Source: DATLHO01 sp035539855
GTDB taxonomy: Bacteria > Bacteroidota > Ignavibacteria > OLB7
Length of the DNA: 7,866 bases
Assembly (NCBI GenBank): GCA_035539855.1
Contig: DATLHO010000172.1
Coordinates: forward strand, 1 to 7,866
Direction: 5' to 3'
In this document: one piece after another, positions 1 to 7,271 of the stretch
Layout of the letters: each line of letters begins with the position of its first letter
How positions within the stretch are numbered: the stretch's first letter is position 1
Program-made: the position numbers and the translations under genes
Notes under the pieces: generated by a model
Seen by the model: only the letters and a program-made list of their open reading frames with translations
What the model was told of the DNA's origin: nothing
Databases searched by the model: none

Positions 1-2
1 CG

Positions 3-446
3 CCCGCCGAAGTCCTCGCCTGGATCGACTCGCTCGACCCCGCGACACGCGCGGAGATCTCGCCCGATTGGGTCGCGAGGATCTCGTCGTCGGCCGAGCC
101 CGACCCGTGGGTCCATGGCTTCGTGATGGTCGATCGCGACAATGGTGAGCCGGTCGGCAGTTGTGCGTTCAAGGGGCCTCCGGACGACGAAGGAATGGTG
201 GAGATCGGCTACGGCGTCGATGAGGCACACCGCGGCCGGGGATACGCGACCGAGTCGGCTCTCGCCATGGCGCGCTTCGCGCTCGGCCAGGACGCCGTCC
301 GCGTCGTCCGTGCGCACACGAGGCTCGACGGCGTCGCCTCGATGCGCGTGCTCGAGAAATGCGGCTTCGAGCGCGTCGGCGAAGTCATCGATCCGGAGGA
401 CGGTCTGGTGTTGCGGTGGGAGATGCGGCGCGTGGGCGCGGAGTGA
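3..446 (+). CDS. GNAT family N-acetyltransferase, RimJ/RimL-like (5' end missing)
   Basis: The reading frame is open from the window edge to the TGA at 444-446, giving 147 residues with the N-terminus outside the window. GNAT enzymes transfer an acetyl group from acetyl-CoA to an amine; the RimJ/RimL branch acts on protein N-termini or small molecules. Visible marks: a central strand ending EIGYGV, then the acetyl-CoA pyrophosphate loop RGRGYA (fragment residues 77-82) followed by a helix (TESALAMARFAL), and the C-terminal motif VASMRVLEKCGF (111-122), typical of the RimJ/RimL type. The Asn usual just before VAS is Gly here. A GTG at 123 and ATG at 126 are internal, because the frame continues upstream with plausible protein (DPWVHGF just before). 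RimJ/RimL-like proteins are about 170-190 residues, so some 30-40 residues are probably missing. The substrate cannot be told. The family call is secure. Confidence 0.87.
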   Translation, partial: PAEVLAWIDSLDPATRAEISPDWVARISSSAEPDPWVHGFVMVDRDNGEPVGSCAFKGPPDDEGMVEIGYGVDEAHRGRGYATESALAMARFALGQDAVRVVRAHTRLDGVASMRVLEKCGFERVGEVIDPEDGLVLRWEMRRVGAE

Positions 447-455
447 TGTCGCCGA

Positions 456-479
456 CGCTGGCGCGGGCGCGCTTCAGCG
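456..479 (+). terminator. Possible GC-rich hairpin after the GNAT gene
   Basis: Ten bases after the GNAT stop codon the sequence can fold as CGCTG-GCGC, loop GGGC, GCGC-TT-CAGCG: nine GC-rich pairs with a two-base bulge. No T-run follows, so it is at best a weak or factor-assisted terminator. In DNA this rich in G and C such a fold can arise by chance. Confidence 0.22.
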
Positions 480-538
480 GCGAACCAGGAAGCCCGACCC
501 GCGCACGCTAACATATCCGGCGCCGCGGTGTTGGCCGT

Positions 539-2740
539 GTGAACGAACTCTGCACGCCGACCGACGCCCCGCTCATGTTGCGATCCCGCCGTCTCCTTCG
601 CCGCTTTCATTTCTCGTGCATGCTCGCGGGGCTCGTGCTCGGCGCCGGACTGGTGACCACGCGATCGATCGCCCAGTCGCCGGAGATACTCTGGGCCGAC
701 CGGAGGATCTATATCGGCCCGAGCGGCATCAAGTCGGACCTCTGGATGCTTCCGCTCAAAGATGGTCGGATCGTCATCTCGACGCCGACGTCGGTGCAGA
801 CCTGGACACGTGACGGAAGGCTTCTGAAGGCGCTCGGCAACCGGCAGCAGCTTCGTCCGACGCTGGGGGAGTCGACGTCGCCCGATGGACGAACCCATGT
901 CATGACGTCCCTCGACATGCAGTCGCTGCTGCTCATCGACGCGGCAACCGGCATGTCGACGGCGCGCGCGGAACTGACGGTACGGAGCGCCCCGCCACGC
1001 ACGCACTTCACACCCGATGGCTCGATGGTCCTGCTCTTCGACGGCGCGAGCATATCGGCGCTGAGACGCTCCGATCTCGGAACGGTCTGGAGCGTTACCG
1101 CGGGCGCGGCGGGCGCCGCCCGATTCTCTCACGACGGACGGTCGTTCGTCTACACCGACGACGGTGTGGTGACCTCTCGCAGCACGACGACCGGCCTGAT
1201 CGTACGCCGCTACCCCGGAGTGATCGGAGACCTCGGCGTCGCTTTTGGCGATTCATCGCGATTCGTGCTCGCGTACACCGGCTGTGTGATCTACCGCTGG
1301 AATGCCACCACCGGCGCGCTGCTCGACACTACCCGCGATCGCGCGAGCTGCCCGCTCCACGAAATGGTATCCGACCCCGCCGGACGGTACGTCGTCACCT
1401 ACGGACAGTGGGGACGCGACGGCGACTCGACCGTTCGCATCTGGTTGCCCGGCACCATGGCGCGCATCCGTGACTACGGGCCGTCGTCGATCGTCTCGGG
1501 CATCGCGACGATGGCAATCACGCCCGATGGCAGCGAGTTGATCGCACTGACGAAGTATGGTGTCGTCGTGCCGATCGATCTGATGAGCGGCGAGGTCGGG
1601 ATGATATTCCCACGAGCATGGACCCCGTACACGACGGCTCCGGTCTCGGGCAGCGGCGGCACGATCGCGGTCGCGGGCGCGCTCGCTCATCTGTACGACA
1701 CGAACGGAGCCTACCTACACACGATCGGCCCGCAGCGCAACAACCTGCTCAATCCGCTCACGGCCTCGCGCGACGGAACACGCTTCGCCGCGCTCGACTG
1801 GGATCACCGGCAGGTGTGGGTGTTCGACACCGCGGGAGCCGTCGTCGCGCACTTCGCGAACGGCCTCTCTGTGACCGCGGCCGCACTGAGTCCCGACGGA
1901 GAGTCGATCGTCATCGTCGACTCCGTCGTGAGTCTCTACTCGGTAGCGACGAAGGCGCGCATCGCAACGCTCGTCGGGCCGAGGCAGGTCGCGACCGCGC
2001 TCGCCTTTTCCGCCGACGGACGTCGGGTAGCCGCGGGATACGAGTCGGGGTCGTTCGTTCTGTGGGATGCAACGACACATCTGGAGATCCGCCGGCATCG
2101 TCCCGGAACCTCGCGCGTGCTCGACATCGCGCTCGGCGCCGACGGCTCGCGCGTATTCATGCTGCACCCGAATCGGGCATTGACGATCTCCTCCGTCGAG
2201 GACTCGACCGGGACGTCGCACAAGCTCGTCGGCGACAGCATCGTCTCGCTTGCCGTCTCGACCGACGGTCGCGTGCTCGTCGTCGGCGGTGACTCGGTCT
2301 ACCTCTACTCCCTCCCGACGGTCACTCGCATCGGCACGTTCGCCGACTCGCTCGACGTCATCCGCCAGGCCTACCGCGTTGGGTTGATACCGGGAGTGGC
2401 GGGCGTCGTGACGTCGTCGACCGATGGCGACCTGATTCGCTGGGACGGCACGGGCATTCTCCGGACGCTCGGGACCGAAGCACCACGCGACAGGCAGACG
2501 CAGGGCATTGCGACGAGCGTCTCCGGCCCAACGCTGGTCGTCTCCGGCAAAGCCGTCGGAGACGCCATCCGTATCGAGCTCTTCGACCTCCTGGGGCGGC
2601 GCGTGCGATCGGTCGCGCGGCCCAGCGAGGGCTCCGACCACGTGAGCATCGATCTCTCGGGCATCGCCGCCGGTGTCTACGTCGTGTCGGTGGGTGACGG
2701 CTCGACGTGGCGTTCGTCGATCATCGCATATCGGCCGTGA
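539..2740 (+). CDS. Secreted WD40-like double beta-propeller protein with T9SS type A sorting domain
   Basis: This is a 733-residue exported protein of unknown ligand. An N-terminal signal peptide has a basic stretch (RSRRLLRRF, 15-23) and a hydrophobic core (about 27-40), with predicted cleavage SIA|QSP after residue 45. The body carries about 14 propeller strand repeats roughly 40 residues apart, each centred on a turn like SPDG or TPDG followed by a hydrophobic strand (near 75, 113, 158, 197, 237, 279, 328, 370, 410, 451, 491, 533, 574, 618). This fits two seven-bladed WD40/YVTN-like propellers. Residues about 655-733 form a T9SS type A C-terminal domain (ELFDLLGRRV, then IDLSGIAAGVYVVSV). 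Start choice is uncertain. GTG 539 gives MNEL, matching the next gene's start, but leaves a long n-region; ATG 575 gives a more typical signal peptide. Neither has a clear Shine-Dalgarno. The stop lies 3 nt before the next, paralogous gene, so co-transcription is likely. Confidence 0.93.
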   Translation: MNELCTPTDAPLMLRSRRLLRRFHFSCMLAGLVLGAGLVTTRSIAQSPEILWADRRIYIGPSGIKSDLWMLPLKDGRIVISTPTSVQTWTRDGRLLKALGNRQQLRPTLGESTSPDGRTHVMTSLDMQSLLLIDAATGMSTARAELTVRSAPPRTHFTPDGSMVLLFDGASISALRRSDLGTVWSVTAGAAGAARFSHDGRSFVYTDDGVVTSRSTTTGLIVRRYPGVIGDLGVAFGDSSRFVLAYTGCVIYRWNATTGALLDTTRDRASCPLHEMVSDPAGRYVVTYGQWGRDGDSTVRIWLPGTMARIRDYGPSSIVSGIATMAITPDGSELIALTKYGVVVPIDLMSGEVGMIFPRAWTPYTTAPVSGSGGTIAVAGALAHLYDTNGAYLHTIGPQRNNLLNPLTASRDGTRFAALDWDHRQVWVFDTAGAVVAHFANGLSVTAAALSPDGESIVIVDSVVSLYSVATKARIATLVGPRQVATALAFSADGRRVAAGYESGSFVLWDATTHLEIRRHRPGTSRVLDIALGADGSRVFMLHPNRALTISSVEDSTGTSHKLVGDSIVSLAVSTDGRVLVVGGDSVYLYSLPTVTRIGTFADSLDVIRQAYRVGLIPGVAGVVTSSTDGDLIRWDGTGILRTLGTEAPRDRQTQGIATSVSGPTLVVSGKAVGDAIRIELFDLLGRRVRSVARPSEGSDHVSIDLSGIAAGVYVVSVGDGSTWRSSIIAYRP
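2501..2737 (+). other. T9SS type A C-terminal sorting domain of the first propeller protein
   Basis: Residues about 655-733 follow the usual plan of this domain: a linker, a first strand (PTLVVSG), a second strand with the conserved IELFDLLGRRV, a polar turn, IDLSGIAAGVYVVSV, and a short last strand. In known T9SS clients this domain targets the periplasmic protein to the outer-membrane translocon and is normally cleaved off by the sortase-like PorU. The component genes of the translocon are not in this window. Confidence 0.88.
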
Positions 2741-2743
2741 ACA

Positions 2744-4912
2744 ATGAACGAGCTTCACAAGGTCCGCCTTCTCCTGCTCTGCGCCAGTCTGTGCGCCGCG
2801 ACGGCCGCGCATGCGCAGTCTCCGATCTGGGCGCAGCGGGGCTTTCGCGTCGATCAGGAGGCGGCGGCGGTCAATGAGGAGCCTCCCGCGCCGCACATGC
2901 ACGCCGACCGCGACGCGGGCACGCTCATCATCAAGTCGACGAACGGTGTGCAGGTGACGAGACTCTCCGACGGCGCGCTGCTGCGCTCGCTCGGGAAACT
3001 GCAGGGCGTCAGGTCGATCAACGGTACATCGGTCACGCCGGACGGCGAGCTGGTGATCGTGAGCGACTCGCTCCGTCGGCTGCAACTGTGGAACATCCGA
3101 ACGCGTGAAGTCCTTGCGACCGGACCGGCGCTGAGCCGGCCGCGCACCGTACGAGCCCACATCGACGCGGCGGCCGGGACGCTCCTGCTGTGCGACGACA
3201 AGGTGCTCCGGCTGTTCACGCTTCCGACCTTCACGCAGCGCTGGTCACATCCGATCGTGACCGACCACCCCGCCTCGGCCCTCGACATCTCGCCGGACGG
3301 GCGGCTCTGCCTGTCGCTCGTGCTCGAGACGCTCGAGGTCCGCGACTGCGCAACGGGGGCGACGATCTGGAAGCGCGCGCTCTATCCCGAGTTGTTCGGC
3401 ATCCGCCAGGCGTCGTTCGCCGACTCGGGACGGCTCGTCGTGACCTATGACGGCGGCGACATCGGCGTCTGGAACGCGAGCTCCGGCGAGCTCCTGCGAA
3501 CGATGCAGGACCGCGCCCACGATCCCTACACGGCGATGTTCGCCGACGCCATGCATCAGCACGTGCTGACGTGGATTTACTGGTGGCCGAACAGACCGCC
3601 GGTGCTCTTCGGTCTGTTCGACTCGGTACGGACGCCGATGCCACTCACCAGCGAGGACCAGGCGGGGATCTACGCGATGGCGCTGACGACCGACGGTCAG
3701 GCGATCGTCGCGATGACCGACGATGGATCGTTACGGATGCGCGCACTCGCCGATACCGGATTCGGTCCCCGGTTGCTCGGCGGACATGCCATGGTCGCGG
3801 GCCGCCCCGCGGTCTCGACTGACTCGAGAATGGTCGCGACCGCGCGCGACGGCAGGCTGAACATTTTCGACGCTGCGACAGGCGCGACGAAGGTGACGAC
3901 CACGGCGAGGCTCGAGGGCAATAACTGGCTGCTTCCCACGTTCAGTCCCGACGGATCGCGGATCGTTCTCGTAGGCGAAAACCCCGGAAAGATCTTCCTG
4001 TTCGACACGAATGGACGGCGCCTGGCGAGTCACGGCCGCGAGGCCGCGACCTGTGCCGCGATCTTCACGCCTGACGGAGCGACCGCCATCTATGCCAGCG
4101 GAGGCGCCGTCGTTCTCGTCGATGCGATCACACTTGCGGAGAAGCGAAGGCTCCTCGGACACGGCCGCCCCGTTCGAGCTCTCCGCATCACGCGTGACGG
4201 CGCAACGCTGCTCTCGGGCAGCGACGACGGCACCGTCAACGTGTGGGATCTTGCCAGCGGGATCATCCGCGCAACGCTCGAAGTCGGCGAAGGAGGTGTT
4301 CGCGATATCGTCCTGACGAAGGACGGGCGGTACGTGGCGGCGCTCGGCGCGTCCGGGCGTGTCAGCGAACATTCGCTCGATGCGACGGTGACGCGGGTCG
4401 TCGGCACATACGGAGCCGGACTCGAGCACATCGACATCACCGACGACGGCAACGCCTTCATCGTCTCGGGAGTCTCCACGCGCGCGATCGATCGCAAGTC
4501 CGGCGTGACGCTCCACCGCTTCGTCGACAGCCTCGACTACGTCACCGACATGATGTACGCGACCGTCGTGCCGGGGACCGGACACGTCGTCGCCGGCGGC
4601 TGGGACGGGGATGTGATAATGTGGCGGTACGACGATCTCTTCCAACCCAGCGCGATCGAGTCCGCGCCGTCAACGAACGAACTGTCGATATCGCTCGTCG
4701 ATCGAACGCTCACCGTGAGCGGCCCTGGCCGCCGCGCGATGACGCTGCGTCTCGTCGACGTGCTCGGGCGAACAGCTCTCGAGGCCGGCGTCGTCGTCGA
4801 GAATAGTCCGATCACCATCGACCTCGGCGGCATCGCGGCCGGCACGTATGTCGTGGCACTCGAATGCGGCGGCGGTGTCAGCACATCACGAACGATTCGG
4901 ATGACGCGGTGA
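2744..4912 (+). CDS. Secreted WD40 double beta-propeller protein with T9SS type A sorting domain (paralogue of the preceding gene)
   Basis: This is a 722-residue exported protein. The signal peptide MNELHKVRLLLL... is cleaved at AHA|QSP after residue 24. About 14 strand repeats follow (near 57, 97, 142, 183, 227, 270, 315, 358, 401, 442, 483, 525, 566, 610), consistent with two seven-bladed propellers. The blade at 470-506 is the most canonical WD40 unit, with GH near its start and SGSDDGTVNVWD at its end. Residues about 645-722 are a T9SS type A sorting domain (RLVDVLGR, IDLGGIAAGTYVVAL). It aligns end to end with the preceding protein, for example WNASSGELL (243-251) with WNATTGALL, and DSLDY with DSLDV before the last blade, so the pair arose by duplication of a whole gene. 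The ATG is 3 nt after the upstream stop with no strong Shine-Dalgarno, which suggests translational coupling. No catalytic residues are recognisable; a binding or scaffold role at the cell surface is inference. Confidence 0.95.
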   Translation: MNELHKVRLLLLCASLCAATAAHAQSPIWAQRGFRVDQEAAAVNEEPPAPHMHADRDAGTLIIKSTNGVQVTRLSDGALLRSLGKLQGVRSINGTSVTPDGELVIVSDSLRRLQLWNIRTREVLATGPALSRPRTVRAHIDAAAGTLLLCDDKVLRLFTLPTFTQRWSHPIVTDHPASALDISPDGRLCLSLVLETLEVRDCATGATIWKRALYPELFGIRQASFADSGRLVVTYDGGDIGVWNASSGELLRTMQDRAHDPYTAMFADAMHQHVLTWIYWWPNRPPVLFGLFDSVRTPMPLTSEDQAGIYAMALTTDGQAIVAMTDDGSLRMRALADTGFGPRLLGGHAMVAGRPAVSTDSRMVATARDGRLNIFDAATGATKVTTTARLEGNNWLLPTFSPDGSRIVLVGENPGKIFLFDTNGRRLASHGREAATCAAIFTPDGATAIYASGGAVVLVDAITLAEKRRLLGHGRPVRALRITRDGATLLSGSDDGTVNVWDLASGIIRATLEVGEGGVRDIVLTKDGRYVAALGASGRVSEHSLDATVTRVVGTYGAGLEHIDITDDGNAFIVSGVSTRAIDRKSGVTLHRFVDSLDYVTDMMYATVVPGTGHVVAGGWDGDVIMWRYDDLFQPSAIESAPSTNELSISLVDRTLTVSGPGRRAMTLRLVDVLGRTALEAGVVVENSPITIDLGGIAAGTYVVALECGGGVSTSRTIRMTR
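4676..4909 (+). other. T9SS type A C-terminal sorting domain of the second propeller protein
   Basis: Residues about 645-722 show the same order of elements as in the upstream paralogue: NELSISLVDRTLTVSG, MTLRLVDVLGRTALEAG, ITIDLGGIAAGTYVVAL, and a final strand TSRTIRM near the end. The opening LSIS strand also serves as the reference for the truncated end of the third propeller protein. Confidence 0.88.
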
Positions 4913-4950
4913 TGGGAGTATGAGGCGGCTCCAGAAAGCGAACTCCATCT

Positions 4951-4956
4951 AGGAGG
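4951..4956 (+). promoter_or_regulatory. Strong Shine-Dalgarno of the HicB-like gene
   Basis: AGGAGG, a perfect Shine-Dalgarno, lies 9 nt before the ATG at 4966. It fixes that start. It stands out because the large secreted genes in this window have weak or no Shine-Dalgarno, so the small protein may be translated more efficiently than its neighbours. Confidence 0.8.
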
Positions 4957-4965
4957 GAGCGAGGC

Positions 4966-5184
4966 ATGAGCGACTACCACATCATAGTGTTCTACAGCGA
5001 CGAGGACGGCGGCTGGATCGCCGACATCCCCGACCTTACTCGCTGCTCAGCATTCGGCTCGACGCCCGAGGAGGCTGTGCGTGAGGTGACGGTGGCCAAG
5101 GTTGCGTGGCTCGAGGCCGCGCGCAATAGCGGACGGCTGGTTCCCACGCCGACGGATCGCCCCGCTCTGTCGACGGGCACGTGA
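4966..5184 (+). CDS. HicB-like small protein (solo, no HicA found)
   Basis: This 72-residue protein has the HicB N-terminal fold signature: a first strand (YHIIVFY, 4-10), a DEDGG turn (12-16), a second strand WIADIPDL (17-24), a cysteine and small residues where HicB has its substrate-like loop (C27, F30, G31), then STPEEAVREV opening the helix. HicB proteins are antitoxins that bind the mRNase toxin HicA and often repress their own operon through a C-terminal DNA-binding domain. Here the protein ends with a short GRLVPTP..RPAL tail and has no room for a helix-turn-helix or ribbon-helix-helix domain. No HicA-sized frame with the usual GSH motif lies in the short gaps on either side (53 nt upstream, 85 nt downstream). 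Such stand-alone HicB-like proteins are common in many bacteria and their role is unknown. The family call is firm; an antitoxin role is doubtful. Confidence 0.86.
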   Translation: MSDYHIIVFYSDEDGGWIADIPDLTRCSAFGSTPEEAVREVTVAKVAWLEAARNSGRLVPTPTDRPALSTGT

Positions 5185-5269
5185 GACCCTTTGCCGAGCA
5201 CACTAGCCGGACGAATTCGCCATGACGATCCGCCGCTTCGATCGCTGCCCCACTGCAGGCGAGTTTGCG

Positions 5270-7138
5270 ATGAACACTCCCTTCAGCATCCTCCTGCTTC
5301 TCGCTCTGGCCTCTACGGCGGTTGCACAATCGCCGTTCTGGTCTGCGTCGAACGGACCGTTTGGTGGCAATGTGATTAAGACCGTGTCCACGCGTACGGG
5401 AACGCTCCTGGCCGCGACGTCGCATGGGCTTTTCCGCTCGACCAATCGTGGCGAGCAGTGGAGCCTGACGGCTCCTGCGCTTCGCGAGCAGGAAGTTTCG
5501 GCACTGACGACGACGATCAGTGGTGCCGTCATCGCCGCATCTCATGTCCGCTACCTGCGCTCTACCGACGACGGAGCATCGTGGACGGACCTCAGTGGTG
5601 ACGACAAGCCTTTCTACATCGCGAGCGGACCGGGCGGAATTCTCTTTGGCATCGTCGCCGATTTCGATCCGCGACTGTATCGTTCGACGGACGACGGGAT
5701 CTCATGGACGGAAGTACTCATTCCGTCGATGACCGGCCTCGACGTCCACGTTGTCGGATCGGATCTCGTGATTGCACATCCCTACGCTGGATGGATGGCA
5801 TCCAGGGATTCGGGTGTGACCTGGTCGCCGATTCCGTGGCCGATGCGTCACGTCAACGCGATTGCGCGCAGACGCGGCGACACAATCTTCATCGCTGGCC
5901 TCGGCACCGTCGCCTCGCACGCCGTCGCTCGATCGCTCGACGATGGGGAAACGTGGTCTGATGCGACCGCCGGTCTCGAGGGACGCGCTGTTCGTATCCT
6001 GCACCCGGATGGAGAGGGGCGAATGCTCGCGTTCCTTGCGGATGGTGTCGCGCGTTGGAGCGACCGGGAGCAACGCTGGGAGAACATCTCATCGTTCGAA
6101 GCCGGCCGCGACGACTGGGTCTTCGCGCACCAGGAGCTGGGCACGTCACCAGATGGTAGGACCATCTATGCCCCGACAGCGAGGGGTGTCTTCCGCACTC
6201 TCGACGACGGAGCGACGTGGTCGAGCGCAAGCGATGGGATCACTGCACACGTGACAACGAGTATAGCGACGCTGATCGATGGCGACATCATTGCCGGCAC
6301 AGAAGCCGGCATTTATCGGTCGACCGATCTCGGCGGTTCGTGGGCACTGACCGATACGACGCGATGGACCAACTCCATCGCGGGCACTTCGACGGGTATC
6401 GTGTTCGCCGGTGGATACAACGGTCTGGTACGCTCGACCGACTTTGGTTCGACGTGGCATTCCATCCGCGAGGGTGACAGCATCAGGATTATCTACGGCA
6501 TCGCCGCGGCACGGGGAGGGGTCGTCGCCGCCACGGGAGTTTCAAGATCAGGGTACTTCGTTGCGACTTCCACTGACGATGGCGAGACGTGGTTGGATGT
6601 GCCGATCGAAGGCGGAAACCAGCTTGGAATCATGCGCGCCGGTCCCAAGGCGGACCTGTTCATTGCGACCGAAGACAAGGTCCGGCGGAGCTCCGATCGC
6701 GGCGTCACGTGGCGCCACGCGGTGGAGGTCGACGAGTACGTCACATCGGTGCTGCCGCTCGTCGACGGCAACCTCGTTGTTGGCACCGCAGAGGGGCGCG
6801 TGATGATACTCGACAGTGCGGCGGGCGTGCTCGAGCGGCCTTCGCCGCTCGACACTGCGGAGATCGTCGATCTCGCCGTTGATCGCGATGCCCGCCTCTA
6901 CGCGATCACCAGTGCGGGCAAGGCCTTCCGGCGCGAATCCGCAGGTGCGGGCGACTGGAGAGAGATCAGCACCGGAATCGAAATGACCGCGCTCACTCGA
7001 ATCGTCGAGCATCCGAGCGGCTACATGTTCCTGGCGACGGCGGGCGGGAGCGTCCAACGGAGTGTCGCGCAGGTGACCGGTGTTGAAGATCATCCGATGC
7101 GAATCCCGAGGCTCAACCTCTCGATTAGCGAGCGATAA
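5270..7138 (+). CDS. Secreted Asp-box (BNR/sortilin-like) double beta-propeller protein, C-terminal sorting domain apparently lost
   Basis: From ATG 5270 this is 622 residues, beginning with a signal peptide (MNTPFSILLLLALASTAVA|QSP, cleavage after residue 19). A longer form from ATG 5222 would put 16 non-signal-like residues in front, so 5270 is preferred; a modest AGGCGAG precedes it. However, its n-region has no basic residue. The body carries ten good Asp-boxes (pattern S/T-x-D-x-G-x-T/S-W) near residues 57, 98, 139, 178, 222, 310, 351, 389, 434 and 474. Degenerate boxes lie near 263 and 556, and two further strand repeats lack the box, giving about 14 blades. This type of propeller occurs in sialidases, sortilins and photosystem assembly factors. 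I see no sialidase catalytic site (no FRIP motif), so enzymatic activity is unlikely. The end TGVEDHPMR..LNLSISER matches the linker and first strand of a T9SS domain, then stops. Secretion beyond the periplasm is therefore uncertain. Confidence 0.92.
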   Translation: MNTPFSILLLLALASTAVAQSPFWSASNGPFGGNVIKTVSTRTGTLLAATSHGLFRSTNRGEQWSLTAPALREQEVSALTTTISGAVIAASHVRYLRSTDDGASWTDLSGDDKPFYIASGPGGILFGIVADFDPRLYRSTDDGISWTEVLIPSMTGLDVHVVGSDLVIAHPYAGWMASRDSGVTWSPIPWPMRHVNAIARRRGDTIFIAGLGTVASHAVARSLDDGETWSDATAGLEGRAVRILHPDGEGRMLAFLADGVARWSDREQRWENISSFEAGRDDWVFAHQELGTSPDGRTIYAPTARGVFRTLDDGATWSSASDGITAHVTTSIATLIDGDIIAGTEAGIYRSTDLGGSWALTDTTRWTNSIAGTSTGIVFAGGYNGLVRSTDFGSTWHSIREGDSIRIIYGIAAARGGVVAATGVSRSGYFVATSTDDGETWLDVPIEGGNQLGIMRAGPKADLFIATEDKVRRSSDRGVTWRHAVEVDEYVTSVLPLVDGNLVVGTAEGRVMILDSAAGVLERPSPLDTAEIVDLAVDRDARLYAITSAGKAFRRESAGAGDWREISTGIEMTALTRIVEHPSGYMFLATAGGSVQRSVAQVTGVEDHPMRIPRLNLSISER

Positions 7139-7261
7139 AACTCGCAGGGCTTGAGCGATGTAGCGCGCTGCGGGACGATCGGTCATTAGCGTCATCTCCG
7201 ATGCCCGAGCCATTCCAATTGGTATGTTGAGCTACGTAGGGTAGGAATCCTCCTGTCTACC

Positions 7262-7265
7262 GGAG
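7262..7265 (+). promoter_or_regulatory. Shine-Dalgarno of the last small gene
   Basis: GGAG ends 6 nt before the ATG at 7272. An in-frame TAG at 7242-7244 rules out a longer protein, so this site decides the start. Confidence 0.6.
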
Positions 7266-7271
7266 AACCAG

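Noticed and set aside
142..813. Forward open frame of 223 codons overlapping the GNAT gene and the start of the first propeller gene
   Set aside because: Arg/Ser/Ala-rich translation in the wrong frame relative to two well-supported genes.
1715..3160. Long reverse-strand open frame of 481 codons across the junction of the two WD40-like genes
   Set aside because: It is rich in Arg, Asp and Val with no fold signal and lies opposite two genes with leaders, repeats and sorting domains. Long antisense frames are expected in GC-rich coding DNA.
3731..4645. Reverse-strand open frame of 304 codons inside the second propeller gene
   Set aside because: Low-complexity composition, no recognisable domain and no ribosome site; it is a shadow of the sense gene.
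4920..4952. Ten-codon frame (MRRLQKANSI) between the second propeller gene and the HicB-like gene, considered as a leader peptide or HicA remnant
   Set aside because: Too short, no ribosome site of its own, and no match to the HicA pattern.
5270..7138. Sialidase function for the Asp-box protein
   Set aside because: Asp-boxes alone do not indicate sialidase. The FRIP motif and the catalytic arginine/tyrosine arrangement are not seen, and about 14 blades exceeds the six of sialidases.
7250..7265. CTCC ahead of the GGAG Shine-Dalgarno, which could fold to hide the ribosome site; a similar CTCC/GGAG pair lies before the HicB-like gene (4943-4955)
   Set aside because: Only four base pairs in each case, likely by chance and not enough to claim translational control.
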